Source: Cytophagaceae bacterium
Lineage (GTDB): Bacteria; Bacteroidota; Bacteroidia; Cytophagales; Spirosomataceae
Direction: 5' to 3'
DNA: 64,000 nt
Assembly (NCBI GenBank): GCA_947450365.1
Contig: CANFVE010000009.1
Span: 29,657 to 93,656 of the forward strand
Position numbers and translations under genes: made by a program. Below, one piece after another: positions 37,445 to 46,833 of this stretch (the first letter of the stretch is position 1; every line of letters begins with the position of its first letter). The notes beneath the pieces are model-generated. The model worked only from the letters and a program-made list of their open reading frames with translations. It was not told the DNA's origin and did not search any database.

Positions 37445-38353
37445 CTAAATTAATGAAATTCTTTCATGTATTTTCCAAACAGAAATATTTTTATCGTCCG
37501 AACAAGAAACCAAAAGGTCCTCAAAACTACTCCAAATCAAACGATTAACCGAATTTTGATGAGAACCATAGCGAGCAAAATCAATCACCTTTTTCAATTG
37601 CATGGATTCCGTTTCCCAAATCTTAATCGTCTTATCCATACTCGCCGTCGCAAAATGCCTTCCATCTGGACTAAAAACCAAATCATTTATCGCATAAATA
37701 TGTCCAGGAATCGTATGCATTTCTTGTTTTTCTCCGATGGAATACCTTTTGATATGCGCATCTCGACCCACCGAATATATCGATTGATCCTCCTCTCGAT
37801 AGACCACCCCAAACACCGAGTTTTGATGTGCTTGCCACGATTCGACCAGCTCGAATGCCGCATCAAAAACCCGAATACATCCATCGCTGTAGCCTACGGC
37901 TATTTTTTCTAGCCCCAACAAACACATCGTTCGAACTCTTTTTTGACCCGCTTTCACATGCCGAATGACCTGCCTCGTTGCCCGATCCAAAACCGTAATT
38001 AGCCCACCATCATGCCCCACCCACACCTGTGAATCCCAAAATTGTATCGCATAGATCGCCTGCTTAGGCAAGGAAATCGAAAAAATACGTGCCTGACTTC
38101 CCACATCCACCCCGTGAATCCCCTCATAATTTTGCCCTATCCACAAGATCGACGATTCAGGTTCCATGCGCATCGCATAGACTGAGCCTTCGATCTGCGC
38201 GATAACTTTCCCCACATCCGGTTTTTCTAAGTTCCATTGGACAACCCAGCCATCCGAACCCGCTGAATAAAATAGCTTATCTTCCACCCCTTGTTCCAAG
38301 GCATAAATGGGCCCCCGATGACCCGAAAAAGTATCTATTCGTTCGATTTGCAC
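37445..38353 (-). CDS. WD40-repeat beta-propeller protein
   Basis: This encodes 302 residues and is cytoplasmic (no signal peptide). Six to seven WD40 blades fill the protein, for example SGHRGPIYALEQGVEDKLFY, HQNSVFGVVYREEDQSIYSV and GRHFATASMDKTIKIWETES. It is a protein-interaction platform without catalytic residues. It is the first gene of the WD40-DivIVA-folB operon and is divergent from the phosphopantetheinyl transferase gene. Confidence 0.88.
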   Translation of the reverse strand: MQIERIDTFSGHRGPIYALEQGVEDKLFYSAGSDGWVVQWNLEKPDVGKVIAQIEGSVYAMRMEPESSILWIGQNYEGIHGVDVGSQARIFSISLPKQAIYAIQFWDSQVWVGHDGGLITVLDRATRQVIRHVKAGQKRVRTMCLLGLEKIAVGYSDGCIRVFDAAFELVESWQAHQNSVFGVVYREEDQSIYSVGRDAHIKRYSIGEKQEMHTIPGHIYAINDLVFSPDGRHFATASMDKTIKIWETESMQLKKVIDFARYGSHQNSVNRLIWSSFEDLLVSCSDDKNISVWKIHERISLI

Positions 38354-38406
38354 GCAATTCAGATTTTAACTACAAAAATGGTAATTTTACACGCAAATTC
38401 TCCGAC

Positions 38407-39024
38407 ATGCCCCAAATTTTATTCCAATCCTCAGCCCCTTTGCCCCATGAATGGCACGTGATGGTTTGGCATATTCAGGAGGAGCTAGCCCATTTCCAAA
38501 ACTTTCCTCCATCCTGGGCTCCTGCACAGCTAACGAAACATCCTCAAAAATTCCTAGAATCCTGTGCGGCTCGATTTTGTCTGTGGAAATTATGCGAACA
38601 ATTGGAAATCGAAGATTCCATTTTCCAACAAGACGACCGAAATAGACCATTTTTCCTAAATTCCGAATGGCATATTTCCCTCACTCACGCATACCCCTAC
38701 GCAGCCGCTGCCCTTCGTAAACACGCGTCCATCGGAATCGATGTAGAAAATAAAGGCAGAAAGATTAAGCCAATATCGGCGCGCTTTTTATCGAGTGAAG
38801 AATATGGGCGTTGGCATTCCGACGACCTCGCCCTCACCCGCGCATGGTCCGCTAAAGAAGCCATTTATAAGGCTATGGCCAAACCTGGACTATCCTTCCA
38901 AGAAGAAATCATGCTCCCTAAATTTGACCAAAATCCAATCCTTTCCCAAGTCCAAGAACGTGAGGTACAGGTGTTCTGGGAGGATTTCGAGGCATTCGTT
39001 TTGACGATAGCCGGCCCTATTTAA
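38407..39024 (+). CDS. 4'-phosphopantetheinyl transferase superfamily protein
   Basis: This encodes 205 residues of the Sfp/AcpT type. The magnesium-binding motif IGIDVENKGRKI has Asp112 and Glu114, and WSAKEAIYKA has Lys150 and Glu151. It transfers phosphopantetheine from CoA to carrier proteins. No carrier-protein gene is nearby, so it may serve the general fatty-acid carrier or a remote pathway. The conserved HISLTHAYPYAAAAL segment is also family-typical. Confidence 0.9.
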   Translation: MPQILFQSSAPLPHEWHVMVWHIQEELAHFQNFPPSWAPAQLTKHPQKFLESCAARFCLWKLCEQLEIEDSIFQQDDRNRPFFLNSEWHISLTHAYPYAAAALRKHASIGIDVENKGRKIKPISARFLSSEEYGRWHSDDLALTRAWSAKEAIYKAMAKPGLSFQEEIMLPKFDQNPILSQVQEREVQVFWEDFEAFVLTIAGPI

Positions 39025-39057
39025 ATCAAATAAATACCAGGGAAATACGCTGAAAAA

Positions 39058-39915
39058 TTAATCCAAGGAATCAATGATATCCGTTAATTCAGCCCGATAA
39101 TCATCATGCCCGGATTTTTCATAGGCCATGATTAAATTTCGTAAGACCCGACGAATAATTTCCAAATTCGAACAGGGTTGATAATAAATATCCAAGGGCG
39201 TTAAATTCAATTGGGCTAAATAATTATCAATATCTACTTTATTGAAAATCAGTCCCTTATTAAACACATTGATATAAAATTGTGTCTGCTCATGCTTGTA
39301 GGTCAGCACAAAAAGATTAGGCAAATTTACCCCGTACACAGGGAATCCTAATTTCTGCGCAATCCACATGTAAATCACACACAAGCTGATGGGATTGCCT
39401 TTTTTGGATTCTAAGACCACATTAATGAAGGAATTATTAGCCGCATGAAAATTTTTGGTATTCGCCCCGAACTTCAATTGGTCAAACATCACCCCATTCA
39501 AGACCTTAATCTGATCAATCGGATGCAAATTATCACGCATCTGTGGCCATACTTCGTAATAAAGCTGGTCCATATCCTTTTTCAAAGTAGCGAATGAATA
39601 TTCAGGAAACCGATAGGTGGCTAAAATCCACATACCTTCCAACAAATCCATCGCCCCGCTCTGTTTCCAATGCATCAATTTCGTCTTCATGGATTCCATT
39701 TGAAATTCATGAATCAAATTTTCAATCTTATTTTGCAAAACGGGATTCAAACTTAAATTCTCCCATTCGGATTCTAAAATCGGGATAATCGATGGCCCCA
39801 ACGTACGGATTTGGGTTTCGACCATGTGAACGACCTCCTGATCAGAGTCATCCATTAATTGAATCATGGCTTTAATTGCAGGTTCCGTCATCCTTTGTTT
39901 GAAATTATAGCTCAA
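39058..39915 (-). CDS. SirB1-like transglutaminase-fold protein
   Basis: This encodes 285 residues. The N-terminal third is helical (HEAT-like). The middle contains FHAANNSFINVVLESKKGNPISL (about 160-185) and the IWMAQKLGFPVYGVNLP-type region, the signature of the SirB1/UPF transglutaminase-like family. The C-terminal part is helical. The family occurs next to many housekeeping genes; its biochemical role is not settled. It is flanked by genes on the other strand on both sides. Confidence 0.82.
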   Translation of the reverse strand: MSYNFKQRMTEPAIKAMIQLMDDSDQEVVHMVETQIRTLGPSIIPILESEWENLSLNPVLQNKIENLIHEFQMESMKTKLMHWKQSGAMDLLEGMWILATYRFPEYSFATLKKDMDQLYYEVWPQMRDNLHPIDQIKVLNGVMFDQLKFGANTKNFHAANNSFINVVLESKKGNPISLCVIYMWIAQKLGFPVYGVNLPNLFVLTYKHEQTQFYINVFNKGLIFNKVDIDNYLAQLNLTPLDIYYQPCSNLEIIRRVLRNLIMAYEKSGHDDYRAELTDIIDSLD

Positions 39916-40012
39916 AAATATAGACTATTCGCTGGAAATCAAATATCAAAAAAGGATAGTACCATACAATAAATGTTTTAACGCATAATTTTTTTTCAGG
40001 TAAAAATCGCCC

Positions 40013-40020
40013 TAAATTTG
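40013..40020 (+). promoter_or_regulatory. -7 element of a possibly leaderless galE promoter
   Basis: TAAATTTG matches TAnnTTTG exactly and ends only 5 bases before the galE ATG (40026). The normal start distance would place the first transcribed base at or next to the A of the ATG. No clear -33 TTTG is present. Confidence 0.5.
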
Positions 40021-40025
40021 TAGCT

Positions 40026-41042
40026 ATGAATATTTTAATCACAGGCGGCGCAGGTTTTATCGGTTCTCATACCTACGTAGTGTTAAAGGAACATGGATAT
40101 ACGCCCATCATTGTGGACGATTTTTCAAATTCGTCGGTTTCTGTTTTAGGCAAATTAGCCGAAATATGTCCGGGTGAAGTTCTTTCTCTTCAGGCAAATG
40201 TCAATGATCCAGCTACCTATGATACACTTTTCCAACAATATAAAATCGATGGCGTCATTCATTTTGCAGCTTCTAAAGCTGTTGGAGAATCGGTCGAAAA
40301 TCCATTGAAATATTACCGGAACAACGTAGCAGCCACCGTATTGCTTCTAGAAAAAATGAAGGAATACCAAGTCAACCATTTGGTATTTTCGTCATCTTGT
40401 ACGGTCTATGGCCAACCGGCGCAATTGCCCGTAACAGAAAACTCGCCTGTCCAGCAGGCCATGTCGCCCTATGGCAACACCAAACAAATTTGCGAAGAAA
40501 TCATCTCCGATACTGTAAGTGCCTCAGCTGATTTTAAGGCTATCTCCTTACGGTATTTTAACCCCATTGGAGCACATCCAAGCGCTTTAATCGGCGAATT
40601 ACCGCTCGGAACACCGGCCAATTTAATCCCATTTCTTACCCAATCCGTGGCAGGTTTACGAGGTCCCTTGAACGTATACGGAACCGATTATCCGACGCCC
40701 GATGGTACAGCCGTCCGCGATTATATACATGTATGTGATTTAGCCGAGGCGCATGTGAAGGCATTGAGCCATTTATTGAGTAAAAAAGAAGGGGCCTATT
40801 ACGATTATTTCAACATCGGTACTGGGGAAGGAAGCTCCGTCTTACAAGTCATTCAGGCGTTTGAAAAAGCCACGGGTAAAAAAGTCGCCTATGTGACGCA
40901 GCCCCGTAGAAGCGGTGACATCACCTCGGTATATGCTGCGACGGGAAAATCCTGGGAAATATTAGGTTGGAAAACCACTCGAAATTTAGAAGAATCATTA
41001 CAAGATGCTTGGGCTTGGCAAGAAGCTCTTACCAACATATGA
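40026..41042 (+). CDS. galE: UDP-glucose 4-epimerase
   Basis: This encodes 338 residues, an extended short-chain dehydrogenase. The NAD-binding motif [11 protein letters not shown] is at the start, the catalytic SPYGNTK (Tyr and Lys) follows, and [14 protein letters not shown] and [14 protein letters not shown] are GalE-typical. It interconverts UDP-glucose and UDP-galactose for surface polysaccharides. The stop overlaps the rfbB start (ATGA). Confidence 0.95.
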   Translation: MNILITGGAGFIGSHTYVVLKEHGYTPIIVDDFSNSSVSVLGKLAEICPGEVLSLQANVNDPATYDTLFQQYKIDGVIHFAASKAVGESVENPLKYYRNNVAATVLLLEKMKEYQVNHLVFSSSCTVYGQPAQLPVTENSPVQQAMSPYGNTKQICEEIISDTVSASADFKAISLRYFNPIGAHPSALIGELPLGTPANLIPFLTQSVAGLRGPLNVYGTDYPTPDGTAVRDYIHVCDLAEAHVKALSHLLSKKEGAYYDYFNIGTGEGSSVLQVIQAFEKATGKKVAYVTQPRRSGDITSVYAATGKSWEILGWKTTRNLEESLQDAWAWQEALTNI

Positions 41043-42094
41043 AAAAAATTGTCATCACCGGAGGCTCCGGATTTATAGGCTCACATGTCGTTCGTTTATT
41101 CGTTCAGAAATACCCGAATTACCAGATTTTCAACCTTGATGCATTAACCTATGCAGGTAATTTAGCCAATAACGAGGACATCGCACAGGCACCCAATTAT
41201 ACCTTCATCAAGGCCGACATTACCGATGCAGCGCATATCGACGCCCTTTTTGCTGAACATCAGTTCGATGGCGTGTTGCATTTAGCCGCCGAATCCCATG
41301 TAGATCGCTCGATTGAGGACCCATTGGCTTTCGTGAAAACGAATGTAATCGGAACCGTGAATCTATTGCAAGCCGCCAAAAAATACTGGAAAGGCAACAT
41401 GGAAGGCAAACGCTTTTACCATATTTCCACCGACGAAGTATATGGGGAATTGCACAATCCTGAAGAATTCTTCTTAGAAACCACGCCATATGATCCCCGA
41501 TCGCCCTATTCGGCGTCCAAAGCCTCTTCGGATCACTTTGTACGGGCATTTCATGAGACCTATGGCTTGCCGACGGTCATCACAAATTGTTCCAACAACT
41601 ATGGCCCGAACCATTTCCCAGAAAAATTAATTCCATTGATGATTCATAACATCATCCACAAAAAACCACTTCCCGTGTACGGAAAAGGCGAAAATGTGCG
41701 AGATTGGTTATATGTCATCGACCATGCGCGGGCCATTGACGTAGTTTTCCACGATGGGAAAATAGGTGAAACGTATAACATCGGTGGGTTTAACGAATGG
41801 AAAAACATCGATTTGGTTCATTTATTATGCCAAATCATGGATGAAAAACTAGGTCGCCCGGCGGGAAGTTCAACAGACTTAATTCATTACGTGACGGATC
41901 GAGCGGGCCATGATTTACGCTATGCGATTGATGCGAATAAAATCATGAAGGAATTAGGTTGGAAACCGAGTTTGCAATTTGCCGAAGGCCTTGAAAAGAC
42001 TGTTGACTGGTATCTAGCCAATGAAAAATGGCTGAATGATGTCACATCTGGCGATTATCAAAAGTATTATACAAACATGTACCAAGGACGATAA
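41039..42094 (+). CDS. rfbB: dTDP-glucose 4,6-dehydratase
   Basis: This encodes 351 residues from ATG 41039 ([20 protein letters not shown]); the frame open from 40967 is an artefact within galE. The active-site YSASKAS (Tyr-x-x-x-Lys), [11 protein letters not shown] and [14 protein letters not shown] identify RmlB. It converts dTDP-glucose to the 4-keto-6-deoxy sugar, the branch point for dTDP-rhamnose and many deoxysugars. It is followed by rfbA 3 bases later; rfbC and rfbD are not in the window. Confidence 0.96.
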   Translation: MKKIVITGGSGFIGSHVVRLFVQKYPNYQIFNLDALTYAGNLANNEDIAQAPNYTFIKADITDAAHIDALFAEHQFDGVLHLAAESHVDRSIEDPLAFVKTNVIGTVNLLQAAKKYWKGNMEGKRFYHISTDEVYGELHNPEEFFLETTPYDPRSPYSASKASSDHFVRAFHETYGLPTVITNCSNNYGPNHFPEKLIPLMIHNIIHKKPLPVYGKGENVRDWLYVIDHARAIDVVFHDGKIGETYNIGGFNEWKNIDLVHLLCQIMDEKLGRPAGSSTDLIHYVTDRAGHDLRYAIDANKIMKELGWKPSLQFAEGLEKTVDWYLANEKWLNDVTSGDYQKYYTNMYQGR

Positions 42095-42097
42095 ACC

Positions 42098-42958
42098 ATG
42101 AAAGGAATCATTTTAGCTGGAGGATCTGGCACGCGCTTACACCCGTTGACCCTTGCCGTTAGCAAGCAATTAATGCCTGTGTACGATAAACCCATGATTT
42201 ATTATCCTTTGTCGATCTTAATGTTGGCCGGTATTCGGGAGATATTAATCATTTCCACGCCGCATGATTTACCAAATTTCGAGAAATTATTGGGTGATGG
42301 GTCGAATATCGGTTGCCACTTTGAATATGCGGTTCAGCATGAACCCAACGGCCTTGCGCAAGCCTTTGTCATCGGCGAAAAATTCATTGGAAAAGAAAAA
42401 GTTGCACTTGTATTAGGGGATAACATCTTTTATGGCTCTGGTCTCAGTAAATTATTACAAGCCAATAACGATCCCGAAGGCGGTGTGGTGTATGCCTATT
42501 CCGTGAATGATCCGGAACGTTATGGGGTGGTTGAATTTGACGAAACCAATAAAGTGATTTCAATCGAGGAAAAACCAAGCCAACCCAAATCCAATTATGC
42601 GGTTCCTGGACTCTATTTTTATGACAATGATGTCGTAGACATCGCCAAAAATATTGCTCCTTCGCCCCGCGGCGAATATGAAATCACGGATGTCAATAAG
42701 GAATATTTAAAGCGCGGAAAATTATCGGTGGGTATTTTAAATCGGGGAACCGCCTGGTTGGACACAGGCACTTTTGCTTCCTTGATGCAAGCCGGACAAT
42801 TTGTTCAGGTGATTGAAGAGCGTCAAGGTATGAAAATTGGTTGTATCGAGGAAGTTGCCTATCGGATGGGCTTTATTGATGCGAAGCAATTAGAAGCCAT
42901 CGCAAAACCCCTAGTCAAAAGTGGATATGGCGAATATTTGCTAAATATTCTAAAATAG
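42098..42958 (+). CDS. rfbA: glucose-1-phosphate thymidylyltransferase
   Basis: This encodes 286 residues, the first enzyme of dTDP-sugar synthesis (glucose 1-phosphate plus dTTP). The nucleotide-binding start [37 protein letters not shown] and GDNIFYG are diagnostic. It ends the galE-rfbB-rfbA operon and overlaps the convergent chrA by 9 bases. Confidence 0.97.
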   Translation: MKGIILAGGSGTRLHPLTLAVSKQLMPVYDKPMIYYPLSILMLAGIREILIISTPHDLPNFEKLLGDGSNIGCHFEYAVQHEPNGLAQAFVIGEKFIGKEKVALVLGDNIFYGSGLSKLLQANNDPEGGVVYAYSVNDPERYGVVEFDETNKVISIEEKPSQPKSNYAVPGLYFYDNDVVDIAKNIAPSPRGEYEITDVNKEYLKRGKLSVGILNRGTAWLDTGTFASLMQAGQFVQVIEERQGMKIGCIEEVAYRMGFIDAKQLEAIAKPLVKSGYGEYLLNILK

Positions 42959-44122
42959 CAGAATTCCAGCCAATAGGGCCAAACTAAATAAGATAATAGA
43001 AGGGATTTTAGTGTATTGGGCCAACAAAAATGTGAGTCCGACTACCCCCACATCCACAAAATCCCCTTGGATAATCATTGGGTTCACAAAGGTATACACG
43101 GCGACCATCGTTAAACCAACGGAAGTGGCTTGAATACCCGCTAAGGAGGCCCGAATGAAGCGATATTGTTTCAATTGGCCCCAAATTCGATACACAAAAA
43201 AGATCATAAACGTCCCGGGCAAAAATACGCCCAAGGCCCCAATCGCGCTACCCATCAACTCGCCCCAAATCCCATAATCCTTCATCAGCAAAACACCTAA
43301 ATAGGAAGTTAACGCAAAGACAGGTCCGGGTAGGGATTGAGACAAAGCCATACCCGTCAAGAAATCATCAGCAGAAAGCAGCTTTTTAAATTCGACAAAT
43401 TCGGTAAAAAGAACTGGCGCCAATACTTGACCTCCCCCAAACACAAGACTTCCATTTCGGTAAAAATTCTCAAAAATGCGAATGGGAAAATAATCCGTAA
43501 AATGCCCCAAAAGAGCCAACAATACCAAAAATCCCCAGAATAAATGGAAATTAGCCCAAGGAATCACCATTTTGTGCTTATTCTGACGAGGAAATTTTTT
43601 ATAATTAAAAGAGGAAATTGTTCCGCCGAGCAACAAGACCAAGGGGAAAATAAAGGGATTCGGAAATCCGATGCCAATGAACAAGGTGACTAAAAAAATA
43701 AAGACGTATAATGGACCTGAAATGACTTTTTTGGCCATAAACCAGCCCGCCTGAAGAATGAGGCCAACCCCGACAGGCAAGACATAATGAATAATCTCTC
43801 GGTTTCTTAAAAAAGTCATCCCAAAAGCTGCCAAAGTCATCACGAACACGGCTGGACTAATCCAAATGATGGTCGTCAAATAGGCTAATATGGCCCCTCC
43901 CCGCTTATAACCGATGGCGGTAAGCACTTGGGTCGACGTAGGACCTGGAAGTACTGAACAAAGCGCATGAATTTCGAATAATTCATGTTCATCCAAATAC
44001 TTTTTTTCTTGAACTAAACGCTTTAAAAAAAGCGCCATATGCACCTGTGGACCCCCAAATGACGTGGAAGCAAGAATCAAAACATCCCATAAGAAATCAA
44101 GATGTTGGCTCCTTTTCCACAT
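42950..44122 (-). CDS. chrA: chromate transporter (CHR family)
   Basis: This encodes 390 residues, of the long two-domain type. Two homologous halves of about five to six helices each carry the repeated signature around [14 protein letters not shown] and [13 protein letters not shown]. Family members export chromate or related oxyanions by proton antiport. It is the last gene of the operon that starts with clpS (46772), 4 bases after the 2OG-oxygenase gene. Only the family is certain; chromate as the substrate is by homology. Confidence 0.9.
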   Translation of the reverse strand: MWKRSQHLDFLWDVLILASTSFGGPQVHMALFLKRLVQEKKYLDEHELFEIHALCSVLPGPTSTQVLTAIGYKRGGAILAYLTTIIWISPAVFVMTLAAFGMTFLRNREIIHYVLPVGVGLILQAGWFMAKKVISGPLYVFIFLVTLFIGIGFPNPFIFPLVLLLGGTISSFNYKKFPRQNKHKMVIPWANFHLFWGFLVLLALLGHFTDYFPIRIFENFYRNGSLVFGGGQVLAPVLFTEFVEFKKLLSADDFLTGMALSQSLPGPVFALTSYLGVLLMKDYGIWGELMGSAIGALGVFLPGTFMIFFVYRIWGQLKQYRFIRASLAGIQATSVGLTMVAVYTFVNPMIIQGDFVDVGVVGLTFLLAQYTKIPSIILFSLALLAGILLF

Positions 44123-44126
44123 GAAA

Positions 44127-45095
44127 TTACTTCTTTAATAAACCTAACTCGATCAAACGCTCCGTTAAAAATTCACCCGCATTCATATCTACATATAATT
44201 TAGGATATTCCCCACTGACACATGAAGGAAGGCAACTCAAATCCATTTCAGACCGTGGGTGCATAAAAAAAGGAATCGAATAGCGAGAAGAACCCATTTT
44301 TTCCCGAGGTGGATTCACCACGCGATGTATGGTCGATTTCAATTTGTGATTGGTCAGTCGATCCAACATATCCCCCACATTCACCACCACCTGATCCGGC
44401 AAAGCCGTAATCGGAATCCATTTCCCGTCCATACGAAGCACTTCTAAGCCTTCGGCGGAGGCGCCCATCAATAAGGTTATCAGATTAATATCTCCATGCG
44501 CCGCCGCCCGAACTGCTCCTTCGGGTAAAGCATCTGGATTCAAAATCGGGAAATAATGGATCGCGCGTAAAATCGAATTTCCGTGCAAGACCTTGGCTTC
44601 GAAATAATCCTCTGGAAGCTCCAAATAAAGCGCAATGGCTTGCAATAGGGCCTTCCCTGCGGCCTCTAAAGTTTGAAATGCCTGAACCGTATGGGTTTCA
44701 AAATTCGGAAATTCAGCCGGAAAAACATTTTCTGGATACTCCTCCCAGACGGAATCTCCATCGGCTCGATGCACCTGCCCAACATGATAAAACTCTTTTA
44801 AATCAGGGACTTTAAAACCTTTGGCGGTTTCTTTTCCTTTGCCCACATAGCCACGTTGGCCCGCAATTCCCTCAATTTCATAAGCCTGCTTCAAGGCATC
44901 CGGCGATTGGAAAAAGTTCTCCACCTCTTGATACAAAGCCTTTGTAAATGAATCGGTTAAGCCATGTCCTTTGATGGCCACAAATCCGATTGTATTAAAT
45001 GCAGAGCCTAATTCCTGAACGAATTGGGCTTTTCTTTGTGCATCGCCTGAGGTGAAATCAGTTAAATCTAAAGAAGGAATTTCGTCTAACAACAT
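44127..45095 (-). CDS. 2-oxoglutarate/Fe(II)-dependent oxygenase (isopenicillin N synthase family)
   Basis: This encodes 322 residues from ATG 45095; the frame open to 45131 runs into the SOD gene. The N-terminal DIOX_N-type domain (IPSLDLTDF, IGFVAIKGHGL) precedes the double-stranded beta helix with iron ligands His200 and Asp202 (HGDINLITLL) and His257 (STIHRVVNP). Arg271/Ser273 (SRYSIPFF) bind the co-substrate carboxylate. The substrate cannot be inferred. It lies between the SOD and chrA genes in a tight operon. Confidence 0.88.
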   Translation of the reverse strand: MLLDEIPSLDLTDFTSGDAQRKAQFVQELGSAFNTIGFVAIKGHGLTDSFTKALYQEVENFFQSPDALKQAYEIEGIAGQRGYVGKGKETAKGFKVPDLKEFYHVGQVHRADGDSVWEEYPENVFPAEFPNFETHTVQAFQTLEAAGKALLQAIALYLELPEDYFEAKVLHGNSILRAIHYFPILNPDALPEGAVRAAAHGDINLITLLMGASAEGLEVLRMDGKWIPITALPDQVVVNVGDMLDRLTNHKLKSTIHRVVNPPREKMGSSRYSIPFFMHPRSEMDLSCLPSCVSGEYPKLYVDMNAGEFLTERLIELGLLKK

Positions 45096-45096
45096 A

Positions 45097-45810
45097 TTAT
45101 AAGTTGATTTTTTCAAATTGCTGGGATACAAAATCCCAATTAATCACATTCCAAAATGCTTGAATGTAATCCGCACGTTTGTTTTGATATTTTAAATAAT
45201 AGGCATGTTCCCACACATCGATAGCCAATACCGGAATACCCCGATTTTCCACCACATCCATCAAGGGATTATCCTGATTCGCGGTAGACGTAATTTGTAA
45301 TTTGCCATCTTTCCAAATTACCCAAGCCCATCCAGAACCAAAACGACCCGTTGCTGCCTTCGCAAATTCTACTTTCATTGCCTCCATACCCCCTAAATCC
45401 TTTTGGATTTGGGCGGCCAATTTAGCACTTGGCTGAGAACCTTTGGCCGGTCCTAAGATTTTCCAAAAAAAGCTGTGATTCCAATGGCCACCGCCATTAT
45501 TGCGCACCACGGCAGGTTGTTTGCTGATTTGCCCCAATAATTCTTCAAGCGAAACACCTGCTCCTGCTGTTCCAATTAAAGCCTTATTCAAATTATCCAC
45601 ATAGGCTTTATGATGGCGATCATGATGAATTTCCATCGTCATCGCATCGATGTGAGGCTCCAAGGCATTAAATGAATAACCTAAAGCAGGTAGGCTAAAA
45701 GGTGAATTTTCCAAAATGACAGCCGATTCACGCGCCGACGAAAAACTGGAAACTAAAAATCCAGCACCTAAAAAAGCCGAGGCTCTTTGCAAAAAATCAA
45801 TTCGTTTCAT
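45097..45810 (-). CDS. exported Mn-type superoxide dismutase
   Basis: This encodes 237 residues. The SOD fold has metal ligands His62 (MEIHHDRHHKAYV), His112 (HWNHSFFW), Asp198 and His202 (DVWEHAYY). The Gln in STANQDNPLM and the Gly-rich segment before His112 favour manganese. Unusually for this family, about 35 extra residues precede the catalytic domain. KRIDFLQRASAFLGAGFLV looks like a Tat-type signal (Lys-Arg instead of Arg-Arg) followed by a cleavable hydrophobic core, so the enzyme should act in the periplasm. Confidence 0.9.
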   Translation of the reverse strand: MKRIDFLQRASAFLGAGFLVSSFSSARESAVILENSPFSLPALGYSFNALEPHIDAMTMEIHHDRHHKAYVDNLNKALIGTAGAGVSLEELLGQISKQPAVVRNNGGGHWNHSFFWKILGPAKGSQPSAKLAAQIQKDLGGMEAMKVEFAKAATGRFGSGWAWVIWKDGKLQITSTANQDNPLMDVVENRGIPVLAIDVWEHAYYLKYQNKRADYIQAFWNVINWDFVSQQFEKINL

Positions 45811-45824
45811 GGTATCTGTTTACA

Positions 45825-46433
45825 TTATTCATAGATCACTCGGCCCACAATGCTGCGGCCAAGCGTAATTTCATCCGTATATTCCAAATCACCCCCAATC
45901 GGAATTCCCCGAGCAATGGTGGATAGTTTAACCGTATAATCAGCTAATTTTTTGGTCAAATAAAAAGCAGTAGTATCCCCTTCCATCGTGGGACTTAGAC
46001 CCAAAATCACTTCTTTAATTTCGCCCGAGGCCACTCGTTGGACCAAGGATTCAATCGTCAAGTCACTCGGCGAAATCCCTGACAAGGGAGAAATGATTCC
46101 GCCCAATACATGGTATAAACCCGTATATTGTCCCGTGTTTTCGATGGCCAAGACATCACGTAAATCCTCAACCACCATCAAGATACTCTCATCACGTTTC
46201 GTGCTCGCACAAATCCCACATAAATCTCCATCCGAAATCATATGACATTTGGGGCAATAACGAGTTTCGGTACGCAATTGAACAACCGCATGGGCCAATT
46301 GTAGCGATTGCGATTCAGGACGTTTTAATAAATGGAGGGCTAAACGTAATGCGGATTTCTTCCCAATCCCTGGCAATTTGGAAATTTCTTCCACCGCCTG
46401 TTCGATAATCCGAGAAGGATAGGTATGCATCAT
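45825..46433 (-). CDS. recR: recombination mediator protein RecR
   Basis: This encodes 202 residues. The helix-hairpin-helix segment (ISKLPGIGKKSALRLALHLL), the four-cysteine zinc finger (CPKCHMISDGDLCGIC) and the Toprim domain (VVEDLRDVLAIE) are all in place. It helps load RecA at gaps together with RecO/RecF. Two adjacent ATGs compete for the start; I keep the first. It is 3 bases after clpS and 14 bases before the SOD gene. Confidence 0.95.
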   Translation of the reverse strand: MMHTYPSRIIEQAVEEISKLPGIGKKSALRLALHLLKRPESQSLQLAHAVVQLRTETRYCPKCHMISDGDLCGICASTKRDESILMVVEDLRDVLAIENTGQYTGLYHVLGGIISPLSGISPSDLTIESLVQRVASGEIKEVILGLSPTMEGDTTAFYLTKKLADYTVKLSTIARGIPIGGDLEYTDEITLGRSIVGRVIYE

Positions 46434-46436
46434 GGT

Positions 46437-46772
46437 TTAGGATTCAAAAGATTCGATTTCAGCGGAAATTCCCCGTCGGCAAATTTCATTGCGCATACTC
46501 ACCAATTCATCAAACTCTCCCGATTTTACGCCACATTTCCCTTTAAAATGAATTTGTAAGGTACATTGTTCCGCTTGTTCTGGGCTATGTTCACAGACCT
46601 CGATGAGGGTAAAAATCACGTATTCGAAGGAATTGACTTCATCGTTGTACACAACTAAAGAATGCGCGGGCACGGTTTCCGTCTCTTCCAAGACCTCCAC
46701 TTCTACCTGCCATTTCTCCTGACCCGCAAAAGAAAAATCAAATCGAGAATCGTTATCTACGGAGAATTCCAT
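46437..46772 (-). CDS. ClpS-like adaptor of the Clp protease
   Basis: This encodes 111 residues. An extended N-terminal tail (1-40) precedes the ClpS core with VVYNDEVNSFEYVIFTLIEV, in which the DxxN/F-x-x-V segment forms the N-degron pocket, and QCTLQIHFKGKCGVKSG. The adaptor delivers N-end-rule substrates to ClpA/ClpC-ClpP. It is the first gene of the five-gene minus-strand operon and has a -7 element at 46803-46810. Confidence 0.88.
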   Translation of the reverse strand: MEFSVDNDSRFDFSFAGQEKWQVEVEVLEETETVPAHSLVVYNDEVNSFEYVIFTLIEVCEHSPEQAEQCTLQIHFKGKCGVKSGEFDELVSMRNEICRRGISAEIESFES

Positions 46773-46802
46773 ATTTTTGATTGCTTGTGTAAAGACCTAA
46801 CA

Positions 46803-46810
46803 CAAATTTA
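46803..46810 (-). promoter_or_regulatory. -7 element of the clpS operon promoter
   Basis: TAAATTTG on the minus strand (46810-46803) matches the consensus. Start is expected near 46797, 25 bases before the clpS ATG. No clear -33 element. Confidence 0.45.
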
Positions 46811-46833
46811 AAAAAAAATCCAGTTAAACCTCT

